Shown here one piece after another: positions 15,880-24,192 of a stretch of 47,743 bases of DNA. Below the pieces are notes generated by a model, which saw only the letters and a list, made by a program, of their open reading frames with translations, was not told where the DNA came from and ran no database searches. Origin of the DNA: Clostridia bacterium (lineage in GTDB: Bacteria; Bacillota; Clostridia; Oscillospirales; CAG-382); NCBI GenBank assembly GCA_017563195.1, contig JAFXDO010000047.1, positions 1-47,743 on the forward strand. Direction: 5' to 3'. Within the stretch, counting starts at the first letter, position 1, and every line of letters begins with the position of its first letter. The position numbers and the translations under genes were made by a program.

Positions 15880-16785
15880 ATGTTAGAAAGAACAAGGGCG
15901 CTTATCGACGCGCTCATACAGGACAACCCCGGCGTTGAAGCCATTGCGCTTTACCAAAACGGCGAAATGCAGCTTGTTCACCGCTTCGTTCCCGCAGGTC
16001 CGAGGCTCATATACTCGCACACAAAAAGCTTCATCTCGACGCTTGCGGGCATCGCGATCGACGAGGGCAGGCTTACGCTCGACACCCGCGTTATCGATCT
16101 TTTCCCCGAATACGAATCGGTCATCACCGACGAAAACGTCAAAAGCATCACGCTCCGTCACTTCCTGATGATGAGCTCGGGGCTCGGAGCCTCTCTGCTT
16201 ATGAGCTCGAACCGCAGAAAGGGAGAGGGCTACCCCGATTACGTCGGATATATGCTTTCTCACAAGCTTCAGTATCCCTCGGGTGAAAAATTTGCCTACT
16301 CCAACGGCGACACGCATATGGCAGGCTGTATGGTTCAGCGCGCTGTCGGCAAGCCTCTGCTTCAGTACGCCTACGAAAAGCTTTTCTCAAAGCTCGATAT
16401 GGGCTTTCCCGCGTGGGAGACCGATCCCGACGGGACGGCGTTCGGCGGAAGCGGGCTTTATCTCGACGTCACCGAAATGATGAAGCTCGGCATCCTGTAT
16501 CTCAACGGCGGCGTCTGGAACGGTGAGCAGGTCGTCTCGCGCGAGTGGGTCAGCGAGGCGGGCAAAAAGCATATAGACACGGGGCATCCCGACTCCTGGA
16601 ACAGCGGCTACGGCTATCAGTTCTGGACGGTGGGCGAGCGCGAAAACGCCTTCCGCGCAGACGGTATGTACGGTCAGTTTTCGATAGTCCTTCCCGACGC
16701 AAACGCAGTTCTTGCATCGCAGTGCAGCGAGCGGAACGACGTTGCGAAATTTGCGGAAATGCTCAGAAAATACACGATAAGATAA
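15880..16785 (+). CDS. Beta-lactamase-fold serine hydrolase
   Basis: 301 residues. The class C beta-lactamase/penicillin-binding fold is shown by Ser46-x-x-Lys49 (SHTK) at the start of the active-site helix (KSFISTLAGIAIDEGRLTLD), Tyr140-Ser-Asn142 (YSN) and the C-terminal stretch DGMYGQFSIVLPD in place of the KTG box. No signal peptide, so it is probably cytoplasmic and more likely an esterase or amidohydrolase than a resistance enzyme. It follows the TIM-barrel gene by 5 bases in one operon, suggesting a shared substrate pathway. A terminator follows. Confidence 0.85.
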   Translation: MLERTRALIDALIQDNPGVEAIALYQNGEMQLVHRFVPAGPRLIYSHTKSFISTLAGIAIDEGRLTLDTRVIDLFPEYESVITDENVKSITLRHFLMMSSGLGASLLMSSNRRKGEGYPDYVGYMLSHKLQYPSGEKFAYSNGDTHMAGCMVQRAVGKPLLQYAYEKLFSKLDMGFPAWETDPDGTAFGGSGLYLDVTEMMKLGILYLNGGVWNGEQVVSREWVSEAGKKHIDTGHPDSWNSGYGYQFWTVGERENAFRADGMYGQFSIVLPDANAVLASQCSERNDVAKFAEMLRKYTIR

Positions 16786-16800
16786 CAAAAACGGAGTCGT

Positions 16801-16838
16801 TGCCCAAGTGTTCTAAAGGACACTTGGGCAGTTTTATT
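16801..16838 (+). terminator. Terminator of the serine hydrolase operon
   Basis: TGCCCAAGTGT (16801-16811) pairs with ACACTTGGGCA (16820-16830), then GTTTTATT. Part of the hairpin element. Confidence 0.8.
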
Positions 16839-17081
16839 CGCCTCATGGGGTCTCCACAAAACATAGTTTTGTGGGGTTATTCATTCGGCGAGTGATATTG
16901 CTCCGCAGTGATATTATGCTTCGCATAGTTATATTGCCTTCGGCAGTTTGAGGCGAATAAAATATCACTGAAATCGTAAGATTTCAATATCACTCTTTTG
17001 GAAAATATCTCGTCTGCGACGAGGTATTCCAAAAGAATATCACTCTGTGCGTTTAGCACAGAATATCACTATATAAAAATT

Positions 17082-17126
17082 ACTACCCGAAAAAGAGGTT
17101 AATTTTCTCTTCTTCGGGTAGTTTTG
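17082..17126. terminator. Bidirectional terminator hairpin
   Basis: ACTACCCGAA (17082-17091) pairs with TTCGGGTAGT (17113-17122), with further pairing of AAAGAGG and CTCTTC inside; TTTTGTCTT follows on plus and AATTTTTA on minus. A plausible end for the kinase transcript. Confidence 0.65.
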
Positions 17127-17220
17127 TCTTATACTGTTGCAAGCAGGAAATTTGTGTGCCAAATTCCGTTTCCTTATAGAAAACTGTCCTTAGGAAACCT
17201 GTTCGTTTGACTCCGTTTTT

Positions 17221-18108
17221 TTATGCTGTAAGCGATTTCGCCTTGGCAACGGCACCGAATGCGGGTGCACGGTCGCTTGTGACAAGGTGTGCCCTGTCGT
17301 TTATATACTGTGTAAGCAGCTGCAACGATATTTCGGAGCGCAGTATTCCGCCCGCAATCGCGACCTCGTAATCGCCCTTGAAATAATCGCCTGCACGGTT
17401 GATAAGCGAAGCGATATATTCCATATTCTTACCGAGTATATCCAACGCCGCGGCATCGCCGCCCTTAGCCGCCTCAAACACGGTCGGTGCAAATCGGGCG
17501 ATCTCATCCTTCGACGCTATTAGCAGCTTATCGAGTGCGACCAAAAAATCGGCTCCGAGGCTTTCGTGAAGCAATACCTCGAGCAAGCCCTCCTTTTCGC
17601 GTCCGTCGATGGTTTTCACCGCGTGCGCGATAGCCGCCTTACCGATCTCGTACCCGTTTCCGATCATATCGAAGCTGCCGTAGCCGCCGATACGCTTGAT
17701 CTCATCTCCACGCTTTACGAAGCAGGACGAGCCGGTGCCGCATATGACGCTGACACCGTCGCCGTACGGAAACGCGCCGTAAAGCACGTTTATCCCGTCG
17801 TGGAGTGCGTCGACTCTTGCGCTCGGAAGCAGTCTTGAAAGCAGATTCCTCACTCGCGACGAATAATCCGAGCTCGTGAGACCCGCGATCCCCGCAAACG
17901 CGGCAGACACTTCGTCTGCATCGATTTTGCTTTCGGCAAGCAGTGCAAGGATGTTTTCCCTCAAAAGCGATTCGACCGCATCAATACCTATATCGTTCGG
18001 GTTCGATCGAGTCGCTATCCGTCTCGCGACCTCATTAAATTCAAGGTCGCAGATCAGAAAATCGGTCTTACTGCCGCCGCCGTCGATACCCAAAAGGTAT
18101 TTAGTCAT
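17221..18108 (-). CDS. BadF/BadG-type ATPase, N-acetylglucosamine kinase-like
   Basis: 295 residues from the ATG at 18108; the open frame reaches 18231 but that part is the antisense of mscL. ASKHA-fold kinase: phosphate-1 motif LLGIDGGGSKTDFLICD (residues 5-21), a phosphate-2 GVSVICGTGSSCFVKR, then GGYGSFDMIGNGYEIG and the adenosine-type VAIAGGILRS. This is the arrangement of eukaryotic-like GlcNAc kinases in Gram-positives, which phosphorylate cell-wall amino sugars recovered from murein turnover. The start overlaps the mscL stop by 8 bases (ATGACTAA), so it is coupled to mscL. Substrate is inferred. Confidence 0.85.
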   Translation of the reverse strand: MTKYLLGIDGGGSKTDFLICDLEFNEVARRIATRSNPNDIGIDAVESLLRENILALLAESKIDADEVSAAFAGIAGLTSSDYSSRVRNLLSRLLPSARVDALHDGINVLYGAFPYGDGVSVICGTGSSCFVKRGDEIKRIGGYGSFDMIGNGYEIGKAAIAHAVKTIDGREKEGLLEVLLHESLGADFLVALDKLLIASKDEIARFAPTVFEAAKGGDAAALDILGKNMEYIASLINRAGDYFKGDYEVAIAGGILRSEISLQLLTQYINDRAHLVTSDRAPAFGAVAKAKSLTA

Positions 18109-18604
18109 TTTTTGCGTTCTTTTCGAGAAGAGCCTTGATATCGTTAAGGGTTGCAAGGGTCTTTTCCTCAACGCTGGGCTCTGCAGGTGCTGCGGGTGCT
18201 TCTTCCTCTTCCTTCTTCTTGAGGCTTTCAAGCTTGGTGCGCATCTTCATAAAGATCCTGATGACAATGAACATACAGAAAGCGACGATAAGGAAGTCAA
18301 CTATGTACTGAATGAACTGACCGTACTTGATTGCAACCTCGGGAACTGCGGGAACTGCAGCCGTGGTTTCGGTTGCGGGAACCTCTGCAACCGCTTCCTT
18401 AAGCACGTACTTAAGGTCGGAAACAGACTGGCCGCCGAAAAGGTGACCTACGGTAGGCATAATGATGTCGTTAACGAGAGAGGTTACGATCTTACCGAAC
18501 GCACCGCCCATGATAACGCCGACTGCCATATCGAGGATATTACCCTTAGTGATAAACTTCTTGAATTCAGCAAAGAATCCTTCTTTTTTAGCCATTTTTT
18601 TCAT
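18101..18604 (-). CDS. mscL: Large-conductance mechanosensitive channel MscL
   Basis: About 167 residues. The family N-terminus GFFAEFKKFITKGNILDMAVGVIMGGAFGKIVTSLV forms the S1 helix and first membrane segment; the second is FIQYIVDFLIVAFCMFIVIRIF. The extracellular loop is longer than usual, with an Ala/Pro/Thr/Glu insertion, and the C-terminal bundle is extended by an EEEEAPAAPAEP linker and a helix. The channel opens under membrane tension to release solutes. Start uncertain: Met codons at 18619, 18604 and 18595 all lack a strong ribosome site. Overlaps the kinase gene. Confidence 0.95.
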   Translation of the reverse strand: MKKMAKKEGFFAEFKKFITKGNILDMAVGVIMGGAFGKIVTSLVNDIIMPTVGHLFGGQSVSDLKYVLKEAVAEVPATETTAAVPAVPEVAIKYGQFIQYIVDFLIVAFCMFIVIRIFMKMRTKLESLKKKEEEEAPAAPAEPSVEEKTLATLNDIKALLEKNAKND

Positions 18605-18617
18605 TTCGCGATAGACC

Positions 18618-18712
18618 ATACAACGGACTTGTTTTGTCCTCCCCGCGGGCGCGTGACGCGCCTTTCATATTCGCGGTGTTCGATACAACGAGCTTGTCGC
18701 CTTCTCCCCGCG
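18618..18712 (-). repeat. Two-copy 30-base direct repeat upstream of mscL
   Basis: 18618-18647 and 18683-18712 match at 23 of 30 positions (shared ATACAACG, CTTGT and CTCCCCGCG blocks) and are 65 bases apart. Each holds a small palindrome ACAA...TTGT. A perfect stem GGCGCG-tga-CGCGCC lies between them (18648-18662). They lie just before the mscL start on the minus strand, so they could be operators or leader structure. Confidence 0.5.
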
Positions 18713-18820
18713 AGACCCTACAGAAGCTTGGAATGTTCTACGAGGTTCGACAGACTCGGGGTCGATTCAACAAGAAACGCCGTATGCCTTCGCATTCCTT
18801 TCTTTTGTGTTTTTTTGTTT

Positions 18821-18850
18821 GGCGGAGCAATCAAAGCTCCGCCGCTTTTT
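18821..18850. terminator. GC-rich hairpin after the DUF1858 gene
   Basis: GGCGGAGC (18821-18828) pairs with GCTCCGCC (18836-18843). The T tail is on the plus side only, so it is not a textbook terminator for the minus-strand operon; it may protect the 3' end or reduce read-through into mscL. Confidence 0.4.
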
Positions 18851-18852
18851 GT

Positions 18853-19047
18853 TTAGAGGTTTGCGTTGAGCTTTTCGAGCAAAGCATCTGCGTCCTGTCC
18901 GTGTGCAGAGCAAGCATCCTTGATGCTTTCGCCGCGCGACATCGGGCAACCGAGGCAGTGCATGCCGATCTCAAGGAAAAACTTTGCAAGCTCGGGATGT
19001 GCGTCGAGCACGTCGCCGACGAGCATATCAGCCGTTATCTTGGTCAT
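18853..19047 (-). CDS. DUF1858 (hybrid-cluster-associated type) disulphide protein
   Basis: 64 residues from the ATG at 19047 with AAGGAGC 8 bases upstream; the long open frame further upstream is antisense noise. The fold begins MTKITADMLVGDVLDAHPELAKFFLEIG-type and carries Cys31-Leu-Gly-Cys34 in HCLGCPMSRGES, the mark of the DUF1858/TIGR03980 family found near hybrid-cluster proteins and other redox genes. Likely a thiol or metal-binding small protein. Its start overlaps the end of the P-type ATPase-like gene by 20 bases, so the two are made together. Confidence 0.85.
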   Translation of the reverse strand: MTKITADMLVGDVLDAHPELAKFFLEIGMHCLGCPMSRGESIKDACSAHGQDADALLEKLNANL

Positions 19048-21901
19048 TGCCGTCGCTCCTTTCGTTAGGGTTATTTTCTTTTTCATTTTCGTCGTTTTCG
19101 TTCCCGAAGAAATCGTGGAATTCTTCGGTTCTGCGTACCGCGGGAGCAGGTGTGTCGGTTTCGTCGGAGTCGTCTGCGCCGTCGGTCCTTTCGGGATCCG
19201 CTTCGGGCTCGGCATCCTCGTCAGCCGATTTTTCCTGCTTGCCCTTCGGAGAGATAAAGTATCTTGCCACCTGTGTCGCCGTAAAATAAGCCAGACACAG
19301 CACGAGTGACAGCGTGAGCTTCGACGGCTCGGGCACGCCGTAGCCAAACACCCTGTGTCCGAATCCCGTGCAGGTAAGTGCAAATATCATCAGCAGCGCG
19401 AGCGCACCGCTGAGATAAAGCAATCGATTGCCGAACCGCCTTGCGGCAAACACTCCGCCGTGCGCGGCTACCGAGCCCGCGTAAAGGAAGAGCATCAGCG
19501 TGAGCGATATCATCGAGCAGGTGTAGCTTTGTGTTGCGGAGGAGATGAAATAAAGCACGAAGCCTCCGCCCATTGCGAACATAAGGGGATAAATAAAGTC
19601 GTTGATATGCGGATTCTTTGACGAGAACGGGTATGCGTCCCGCAAATTCTTGACGCTTCGCGGCTCAAACGCAAGTGCAAATGCAAACGCAAGGTTGAAC
19701 AGCATACCGCCGAACAGCACGTCCTGCGCCCTGAACGCGACGCTTTGCGTGTGGAACGCGGTGAACAGCGACGCCACGAGCATCATTATAATGCCGACCG
19801 GCAGATAGCTCAGCACCGAGCTTATCCTGCGGCAGATCGTCTTTGCGTTCAGTATCGCGTCCGAAATAAGGTTGATACCGCTTCCCAGCATCATCGCGTC
19901 AGCCGTCATACGAAGCGTATCGCAGGAGCTTTCGGGAACCATCGAAACGTCTGCCGTTGCGACGTTCGGAAGCTCGTTTATCCGCTCCGCCGTGACGACA
20001 GTCACTCTGCCGCTGTCCTTGCGGAGCGAGATTATATCGTTCCATTCATTGTCGTCCACGTTGAGGAAAAGCCTGTAAAACGGGACGTTTGCGATAACCA
20101 GACCTCGCGAGCAGGAGCGAAGCTGCTCGGCGGTGATTATCTGCGATTCATCGTTGATTATGCCTGCGCTCTTTGCCGAGTTCAAGGCGGTGTAATATGC
20201 GTCGTTCGAATTCAACACGGTCTCGATACCTGCGTTATCGCAACGGTAGACCGCCTCTGCGACACCCGGATCGAGCGAGCTTGCAAACGAAACGAAGCCC
20301 TTGAATATAAGCCTGTGCTCGGCTTCGATATCGCGAAGCGTTTCGGCGTCGGTCTCGCCGCACGCCACGGCAACCAGAAAGCTTGCCGTTCTTGCCGCAT
20401 CCTCGGCGGCGGAAAGTATCTTCTTGCGTGTAAAATCGCTTAATTTATAATCTGTTCCGTCCAGCGTATAGCCGACGCACCTCGAAAATATATTTTCGGG
20501 CGAGCCTCTGACTATCACCGTATTTTTTCCGTTTCTCAGCACGAGCATACGCGAAACGTCGCCCGAAAGCGAATATTCGGCGTCCATTCGTATGTACTGC
20601 TCGCGTATCGGACCGATCGGCTTGTTCCATTCGCCGAAGTAATCGACGACTGCGTTTTCGATCGGCGAGCCCTCGTACTCGGGAAGCCCGCGCGTCTTTT
20701 TCTTTTCCGCCGCGGTTATCATCCTCGCGTCGGAGCAGACGAGCAGCAGCTTGACCAGCTCCTCCGCCGATTCGTCGGGGCGCTTTTCGCGGTCGTAGCT
20801 CTTGCCCGACAGGAACAGTCCGGTAAGCGCGATCCTCTTGGGCGGGAACGCAAGGTTCTTACCGCACATTATCGTGTTTGCCGCCGCGAGCGTCTGGATA
20901 CAGCCGTAATTCTTCACGACCGTCCCGTCCTCAGCCATCTTCTTACAGCCAAAGCCCAATGACGACGCGCAAAGCGAGACCATGCTGTCGCAAAGCGAGC
21001 TTGCGCCGATAGCCACCGAAACGATAAACCAATCGGTAACGTCGGCACCCGCAAGCACACCGATGACGAGCAGTAAAAGACACGACGTAAGCGATGCCAC
21101 CGACATAAATCTGCAAAGCGATTGCACGTACTTCATTATCGGGGGAGTGTAATCGTCAAGATTTTCGCGCATACGCCGCTGAAGCGTGTCCTTGCCGGTG
21201 CGGCAAACTATCGCGCTTGCGTGGCCCGAGGTCACGATACTGCCTGCATAAAGCATATTCGGGCAGATCGACTCGATGCCGTTGCGTGCAATATATCTGC
21301 CGTCCTTACGGACGCTTCCCGCGCTTCCGCTGACGTGCGTTTCCATCACGCAGAGGTTTATATCGTCGATGATCCTGCAGTCGGCGGGCACCATCATGCC
21401 CTCGTCCACGCTGATGACGTCACCCGGGACAAGCACCCTCGAGTCGAGCATGCTTTCCTCGCCGTTGCGCATCACCCTCGCCTTAAGCGACGAATACTTC
21501 TTCGGCAGCCTCAGCGCGATGCTTGCCCTGTATTCGGCAAGCGCGTTGAGCACGGTTATCGCGGCGACGGCTAAAGCCATCACTAAATACGTAGCCTCGG
21601 TCGGGCGGAAGAGGAACATAATGAGCGAGGAAACTATAAGGAATCCTCCCATCAGTCCCTTGAACTGATTTCTGAGGCTTTCGCGGAAGGAAAGCCTGAA
21701 TTCGCGGCGTATCTCGTTCGCACCGAACAGCCTTCGCGCCTTTTTGATCTGCTTTGGGGTCTTTCCCATGATAAGATCGGTTTCCAACGCCTCGGCAACC
21801 TCTATCGGCTGCATCTCCTCGGGCGAAAAGGTAAGATCTTCCTCATACTGTGTGCCGGAAACGGTTTTTATTTTTAGGTTTTTTCTTCCGTTTTCTGCCA
21901 T
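19028..21901 (-). CDS. P-type ATPase-like protein lacking catalytic residues
   Basis: 957 residues, colinear with P2-type cation ATPases (Ca/Mg type): N-terminal cation domain (30-70), actuator, nucleotide and hinge regions, and about ten membrane segments. Key residues are gone. The DKTGT phosphorylation site is CGKNLAF, with Gly347 at the Asp position; actuator TGES is SGSA (191-194, Glu to Ser); PEGLP in membrane helix 4 reads CDSMV (304-308); GDGVND reads AERINE (638-643); the helix 6 NLVTDG site keeps Asn736 but has Ala740 for the Asp. The nucleotide-domain RGSPE (465-469, normally KGAPE) and LDP (543-545) remain. A 70-residue acidic, Asn-rich tail ends the chain. An intact frame of this length argues against a decaying gene. 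Ion transport by phosphorylation seems impossible; a scaffold or sensor role is inference. Confidence 0.85.
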   Translation of the reverse strand: MAENGRKNLKIKTVSGTQYEEDLTFSPEEMQPIEVAEALETDLIMGKTPKQIKKARRLFGANEIRREFRLSFRESLRNQFKGLMGGFLIVSSLIMFLFRPTEATYLVMALAVAAITVLNALAEYRASIALRLPKKYSSLKARVMRNGEESMLDSRVLVPGDVISVDEGMMVPADCRIIDDINLCVMETHVSGSAGSVRKDGRYIARNGIESICPNMLYAGSIVTSGHASAIVCRTGKDTLQRRMRENLDDYTPPIMKYVQSLCRFMSVASLTSCLLLLVIGVLAGADVTDWFIVSVAIGASSLCDSMVSLCASSLGFGCKKMAEDGTVVKNYGCIQTLAAANTIMCGKNLAFPPKRIALTGLFLSGKSYDREKRPDESAEELVKLLLVCSDARMITAAEKKKTRGLPEYEGSPIENAVVDYFGEWNKPIGPIREQYIRMDAEYSLSGDVSRMLVLRNGKNTVIVRGSPENIFSRCVGYTLDGTDYKLSDFTRKKILSAAEDAARTASFLVAVACGETDAETLRDIEAEHRLIFKGFVSFASSLDPGVAEAVYRCDNAGIETVLNSNDAYYTALNSAKSAGIINDESQIITAEQLRSCSRGLVIANVPFYRLFLNVDDNEWNDIISLRKDSGRVTVVTAERINELPNVATADVSMVPESSCDTLRMTADAMMLGSGINLISDAILNAKTICRRISSVLSYLPVGIIMMLVASLFTAFHTQSVAFRAQDVLFGGMLFNLAFAFALAFEPRSVKNLRDAYPFSSKNPHINDFIYPLMFAMGGGFVLYFISSATQSYTCSMISLTLMLFLYAGSVAAHGGVFAARRFGNRLLYLSGALALLMIFALTCTGFGHRVFGYGVPEPSKLTLSLVLCLAYFTATQVARYFISPKGKQEKSADEDAEPEADPERTDGADDSDETDTPAPAVRRTEEFHDFFGNENDENEKENNPNERSDGNDQDNG

Positions 21902-21918
21902 TTCAAGCCTCTGTGGGT

Positions 21919-24192
21919 TTATTTTTGAGCCGTAATAACAACCTTTCCGTCGCTTGCATCTGCAGATATGACGGTTATCGGGTCGCGGTATGACGCGACT
22001 ATTTCGTTGGCAAGCTCATCCTCGACGTCGGTCTGAATGAGTCTGCGGAGGTTGCGGGCACCGTATTTCTCGGAATATCCCTTTTCGGCAAGATGCGCAA
22101 CAAGCGAGTCTGTGAAGCTGAAGGTGATGCCCTTTTCGGCAAGCACCTCCTGCAGATCGCAGAGCATTATCCTGCAGATCGCCTTGAAATTATCGCGAGT
22201 GAGACGGTTGAACACGACTATTTCGTCGACACGGTTGATAAATTCGGGACGCAGGAAGGATTCGAGCGCCTTCATTACCTTCGCGCGGTCGTTCTGCGTG
22301 ACCGTTTCGCCGAAGCCCGCGATCGAGCCTCCCTCACTGCTGCCGGCATTGGTGGTCATAATAATTACCGTGTTCTCGAAGTTGACCTCCTTGCCGTGGG
22401 CATCGGTGATCCTGCCGTCGTCGAGTATCTGGAGCAGAATGTTCATCACGTCGGGGTGCGCCTTTTCGATTTCGTCGAAAAGCACCACGGTGTAGGGCTT
22501 TCTGCGTATCTTTTCGGTAAGCTGACCCGCATCGTCGTATCCGACGTAGCCGGGAGGCGAGCCGATAATGCGCGAAACCGAATGCTTTTCCATAAATTCG
22601 CTCATATCAAGCCTTATCAACGCCTCGGGTGAGTCGAACAGATAGCGTGCGAGCACCTTTACGAGCTCGGTCTTGCCGACGCCGGTGCTTCCCGCGAAAA
22701 TGAAGGATACCGGCTTCTTTTTGTAGGAGATGCCCGCGCGCGAGCGCTTTATCGCCTTCGCGACCGATGCGACAGCCTCGTCCTGACCGATGATGCGGTT
22801 CTTTATCTCGGCTTCGAGCCGCTCTATTTTCATAAACTCATTTTCGCTGATGTTCGTTGCGGGGATGCCGGTCCACACCTCGATGACGCGTGCTATTTCT
22901 GCGTCGCTCAGCGTCAGCCCGTCGCGCTCTGCGGAAAGCTCGTTGAAGCGAGCCTCCTTCTGGAGCAGGGCTGTCTTGAGGTCCGCGATGCGGCGGTAAT
23001 CATCCTCCTCGGGAGTTTCCTTGCTTTCAAGCGGGCTGAGCTCGGCACGGAGCTTTTTGATCTCCACGCTGAGTGCGGCGATCTCGTTGATGATGGGGGA
23101 GTGCATCGCCATATGTGCGCACGCCTCGTCCATAAGGTCTATCGCCTTGTCGGGCAGGAATCGGTCGGTTATATAACGCTCGGAAAGCGTGACCATCCTG
23201 CGCAAAAGATGATCGGGAATGTTGATCCCGTGGTGGTTTTCGTAGTATTTCTTGATGCCTGCGAGTATCTTGACGCTGTCCTCGATCGAGGGCTCGCCTA
23301 TCATTACCGGCTGGAATCTGCGCTCGAGCGCCGCGTCCTTTTCGATATACTGACGGTATTCCTTCAGCGTCGTTGCGCCGATGAGCTGTATCTCCCCGCG
23401 GGAGAGTGCGGGCTTTAAGATGTTAGCCGCGTTCATACCGCCCTCGGCGTTACCCGCGCCGACGATGGAATGTACCTCGTCGATAACGAGCACGGCGTTG
23501 CCTGCCTTCTTTGTTTCCTCGATAAGACCGCGCATTCTGTTTTCGAACTGACCTCTGAACTGAGTGCCTGCAACGACCGCGGTCATATCGACAAGATATA
23601 TTTCCTTGTCCTTGAGCTTGTAGGGCACGTCGCCTGCGACTATTTTTTGAGCCAGCGCCTCTGCGACGGCTGTCTTACCAACGCCGGGCTCGCCGATAAG
23701 GCAGGGGTTGTTCTTCTGACGGCGGGTGAGAATCTGCACCACCCGCTCGAGCTCGCTGTCTCTGCCTATGATGTTGTCGAGCTTGCCCTCGCGAGCACGC
23801 TCGGTGAGACAGATGCAGAAGTCGCGAAGATAGCTTGTTCCGCGCTTGCCCTTGGGCTTGCTCTGCTTTCCGTCGGTGCCTTCGACCCTTTCACCGCTTT
23901 CCGAAGGCTTGCCGTTGCCGAAAAACGCCTCGAGATCGATAGAGGGCGCTCTGCCCTCGTCGTCGCTGTCGACGCCGTCCATCGGTACAAGTCCGTTCAT
24001 GCCCTCGCTGATCGCGTCGATCTCCTCGGGACTGATATTCATCTGATTGAGTATGTCATCGATCGGCTTGATGCCGAGCTCCTGAGCGCATTTTATGCAA
24101 TATCCCTCGCTGGTGACCTTGCCTGCGATACTTTTCTGCACGAAAATTATCGCGGGGCGGACCTTACAGCGCGAGCATCTTTTGAGTTCCAT
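21919..24192 (-). CDS. Clp ATPase, ClpE/ClpC-like with N-terminal zinc finger
   Basis: 757 residues. The N-terminus has a zinc-finger pattern Cys6-x2-Cys9 and Cys32-x2-Cys35 in place of the double Clp-N repeat, as in ClpE. A linker (about 45-118) leads to AAA module 1 (Walker A GEPGVGKT 167-174, Walker B VLVIDEVHSIVGAG), a short coiled M-domain (about 385-425) and AAA module 2 (AGSTGVGKTE, VLFDEIEKAHPDV) with an IAGFG loop typical of ClpP docking. It unfolds proteins for ClpP; no clpP, mcsA/B or ctsR is in the window. Directly abuts pgsA and precedes the P-type ATPase-like gene by 17 bases. Confidence 0.88.
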   Translation of the reverse strand: MELKRCSRCKVRPAIIFVQKSIAGKVTSEGYCIKCAQELGIKPIDDILNQMNISPEEIDAISEGMNGLVPMDGVDSDDEGRAPSIDLEAFFGNGKPSESGERVEGTDGKQSKPKGKRGTSYLRDFCICLTERAREGKLDNIIGRDSELERVVQILTRRQKNNPCLIGEPGVGKTAVAEALAQKIVAGDVPYKLKDKEIYLVDMTAVVAGTQFRGQFENRMRGLIEETKKAGNAVLVIDEVHSIVGAGNAEGGMNAANILKPALSRGEIQLIGATTLKEYRQYIEKDAALERRFQPVMIGEPSIEDSVKILAGIKKYYENHHGINIPDHLLRRMVTLSERYITDRFLPDKAIDLMDEACAHMAMHSPIINEIAALSVEIKKLRAELSPLESKETPEEDDYRRIADLKTALLQKEARFNELSAERDGLTLSDAEIARVIEVWTGIPATNISENEFMKIERLEAEIKNRIIGQDEAVASVAKAIKRSRAGISYKKKPVSFIFAGSTGVGKTELVKVLARYLFDSPEALIRLDMSEFMEKHSVSRIIGSPPGYVGYDDAGQLTEKIRRKPYTVVLFDEIEKAHPDVMNILLQILDDGRITDAHGKEVNFENTVIIMTTNAGSSEGGSIAGFGETVTQNDRAKVMKALESFLRPEFINRVDEIVVFNRLTRDNFKAICRIMLCDLQEVLAEKGITFSFTDSLVAHLAEKGYSEKYGARNLRRLIQTDVEDELANEIVASYRDPITVISADASDGKVVITAQK

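Larger units (their letters stand above)
16787..17220. repeat. Nested hairpin element with 12-base terminal inverted repeats
   Basis: AAAAACGGAGTC (16787-16798) and its exact complement (17209-17220) bound a 434-base segment that fills the space between two convergent stop codons. Inside is a 13-base perfect inverted repeat (16832-16844 with 16950-16962), a 9-base stem at 16854-16874, and an array in which a 9-mer separates hairpins: AGTGATATT at 16891 and 16907, variant AGTTATATT at 16927, then its complement AATATCACT at 16961, 16986, 17036 and 17062. Between copies are stems at 16916-16926, 16935-16946, 16970-16985, 16995-17035 and 17045-17061. No coding gene is supported. Confidence 0.7.

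Noticed and set aside
15880..16785. Beta-lactam resistance gene
   Set aside because: It has the SxxK and YxN motifs but no signal peptide and no KTG box, and lies in a two-gene metabolic-looking operon.
16877..17059. 60-codon minus-strand open frame in the hairpin element
   Set aside because: It is made of the palindromic repeat units (repeated DILL/ILF-like pieces), has no ribosome site, and is best explained by the repeats.
16877..17072. Possible CRISPR array (regular 9-base units)
   Set aside because: Repeats are only 9 bases, they change orientation in the middle, the spacers are themselves palindromes, and no cas gene is near.
19028..21901. Ordinary cation pump
   Set aside because: Overall likeness suggests one, but the phosphorylation Asp, actuator Glu and ion-site Asp are all missing.
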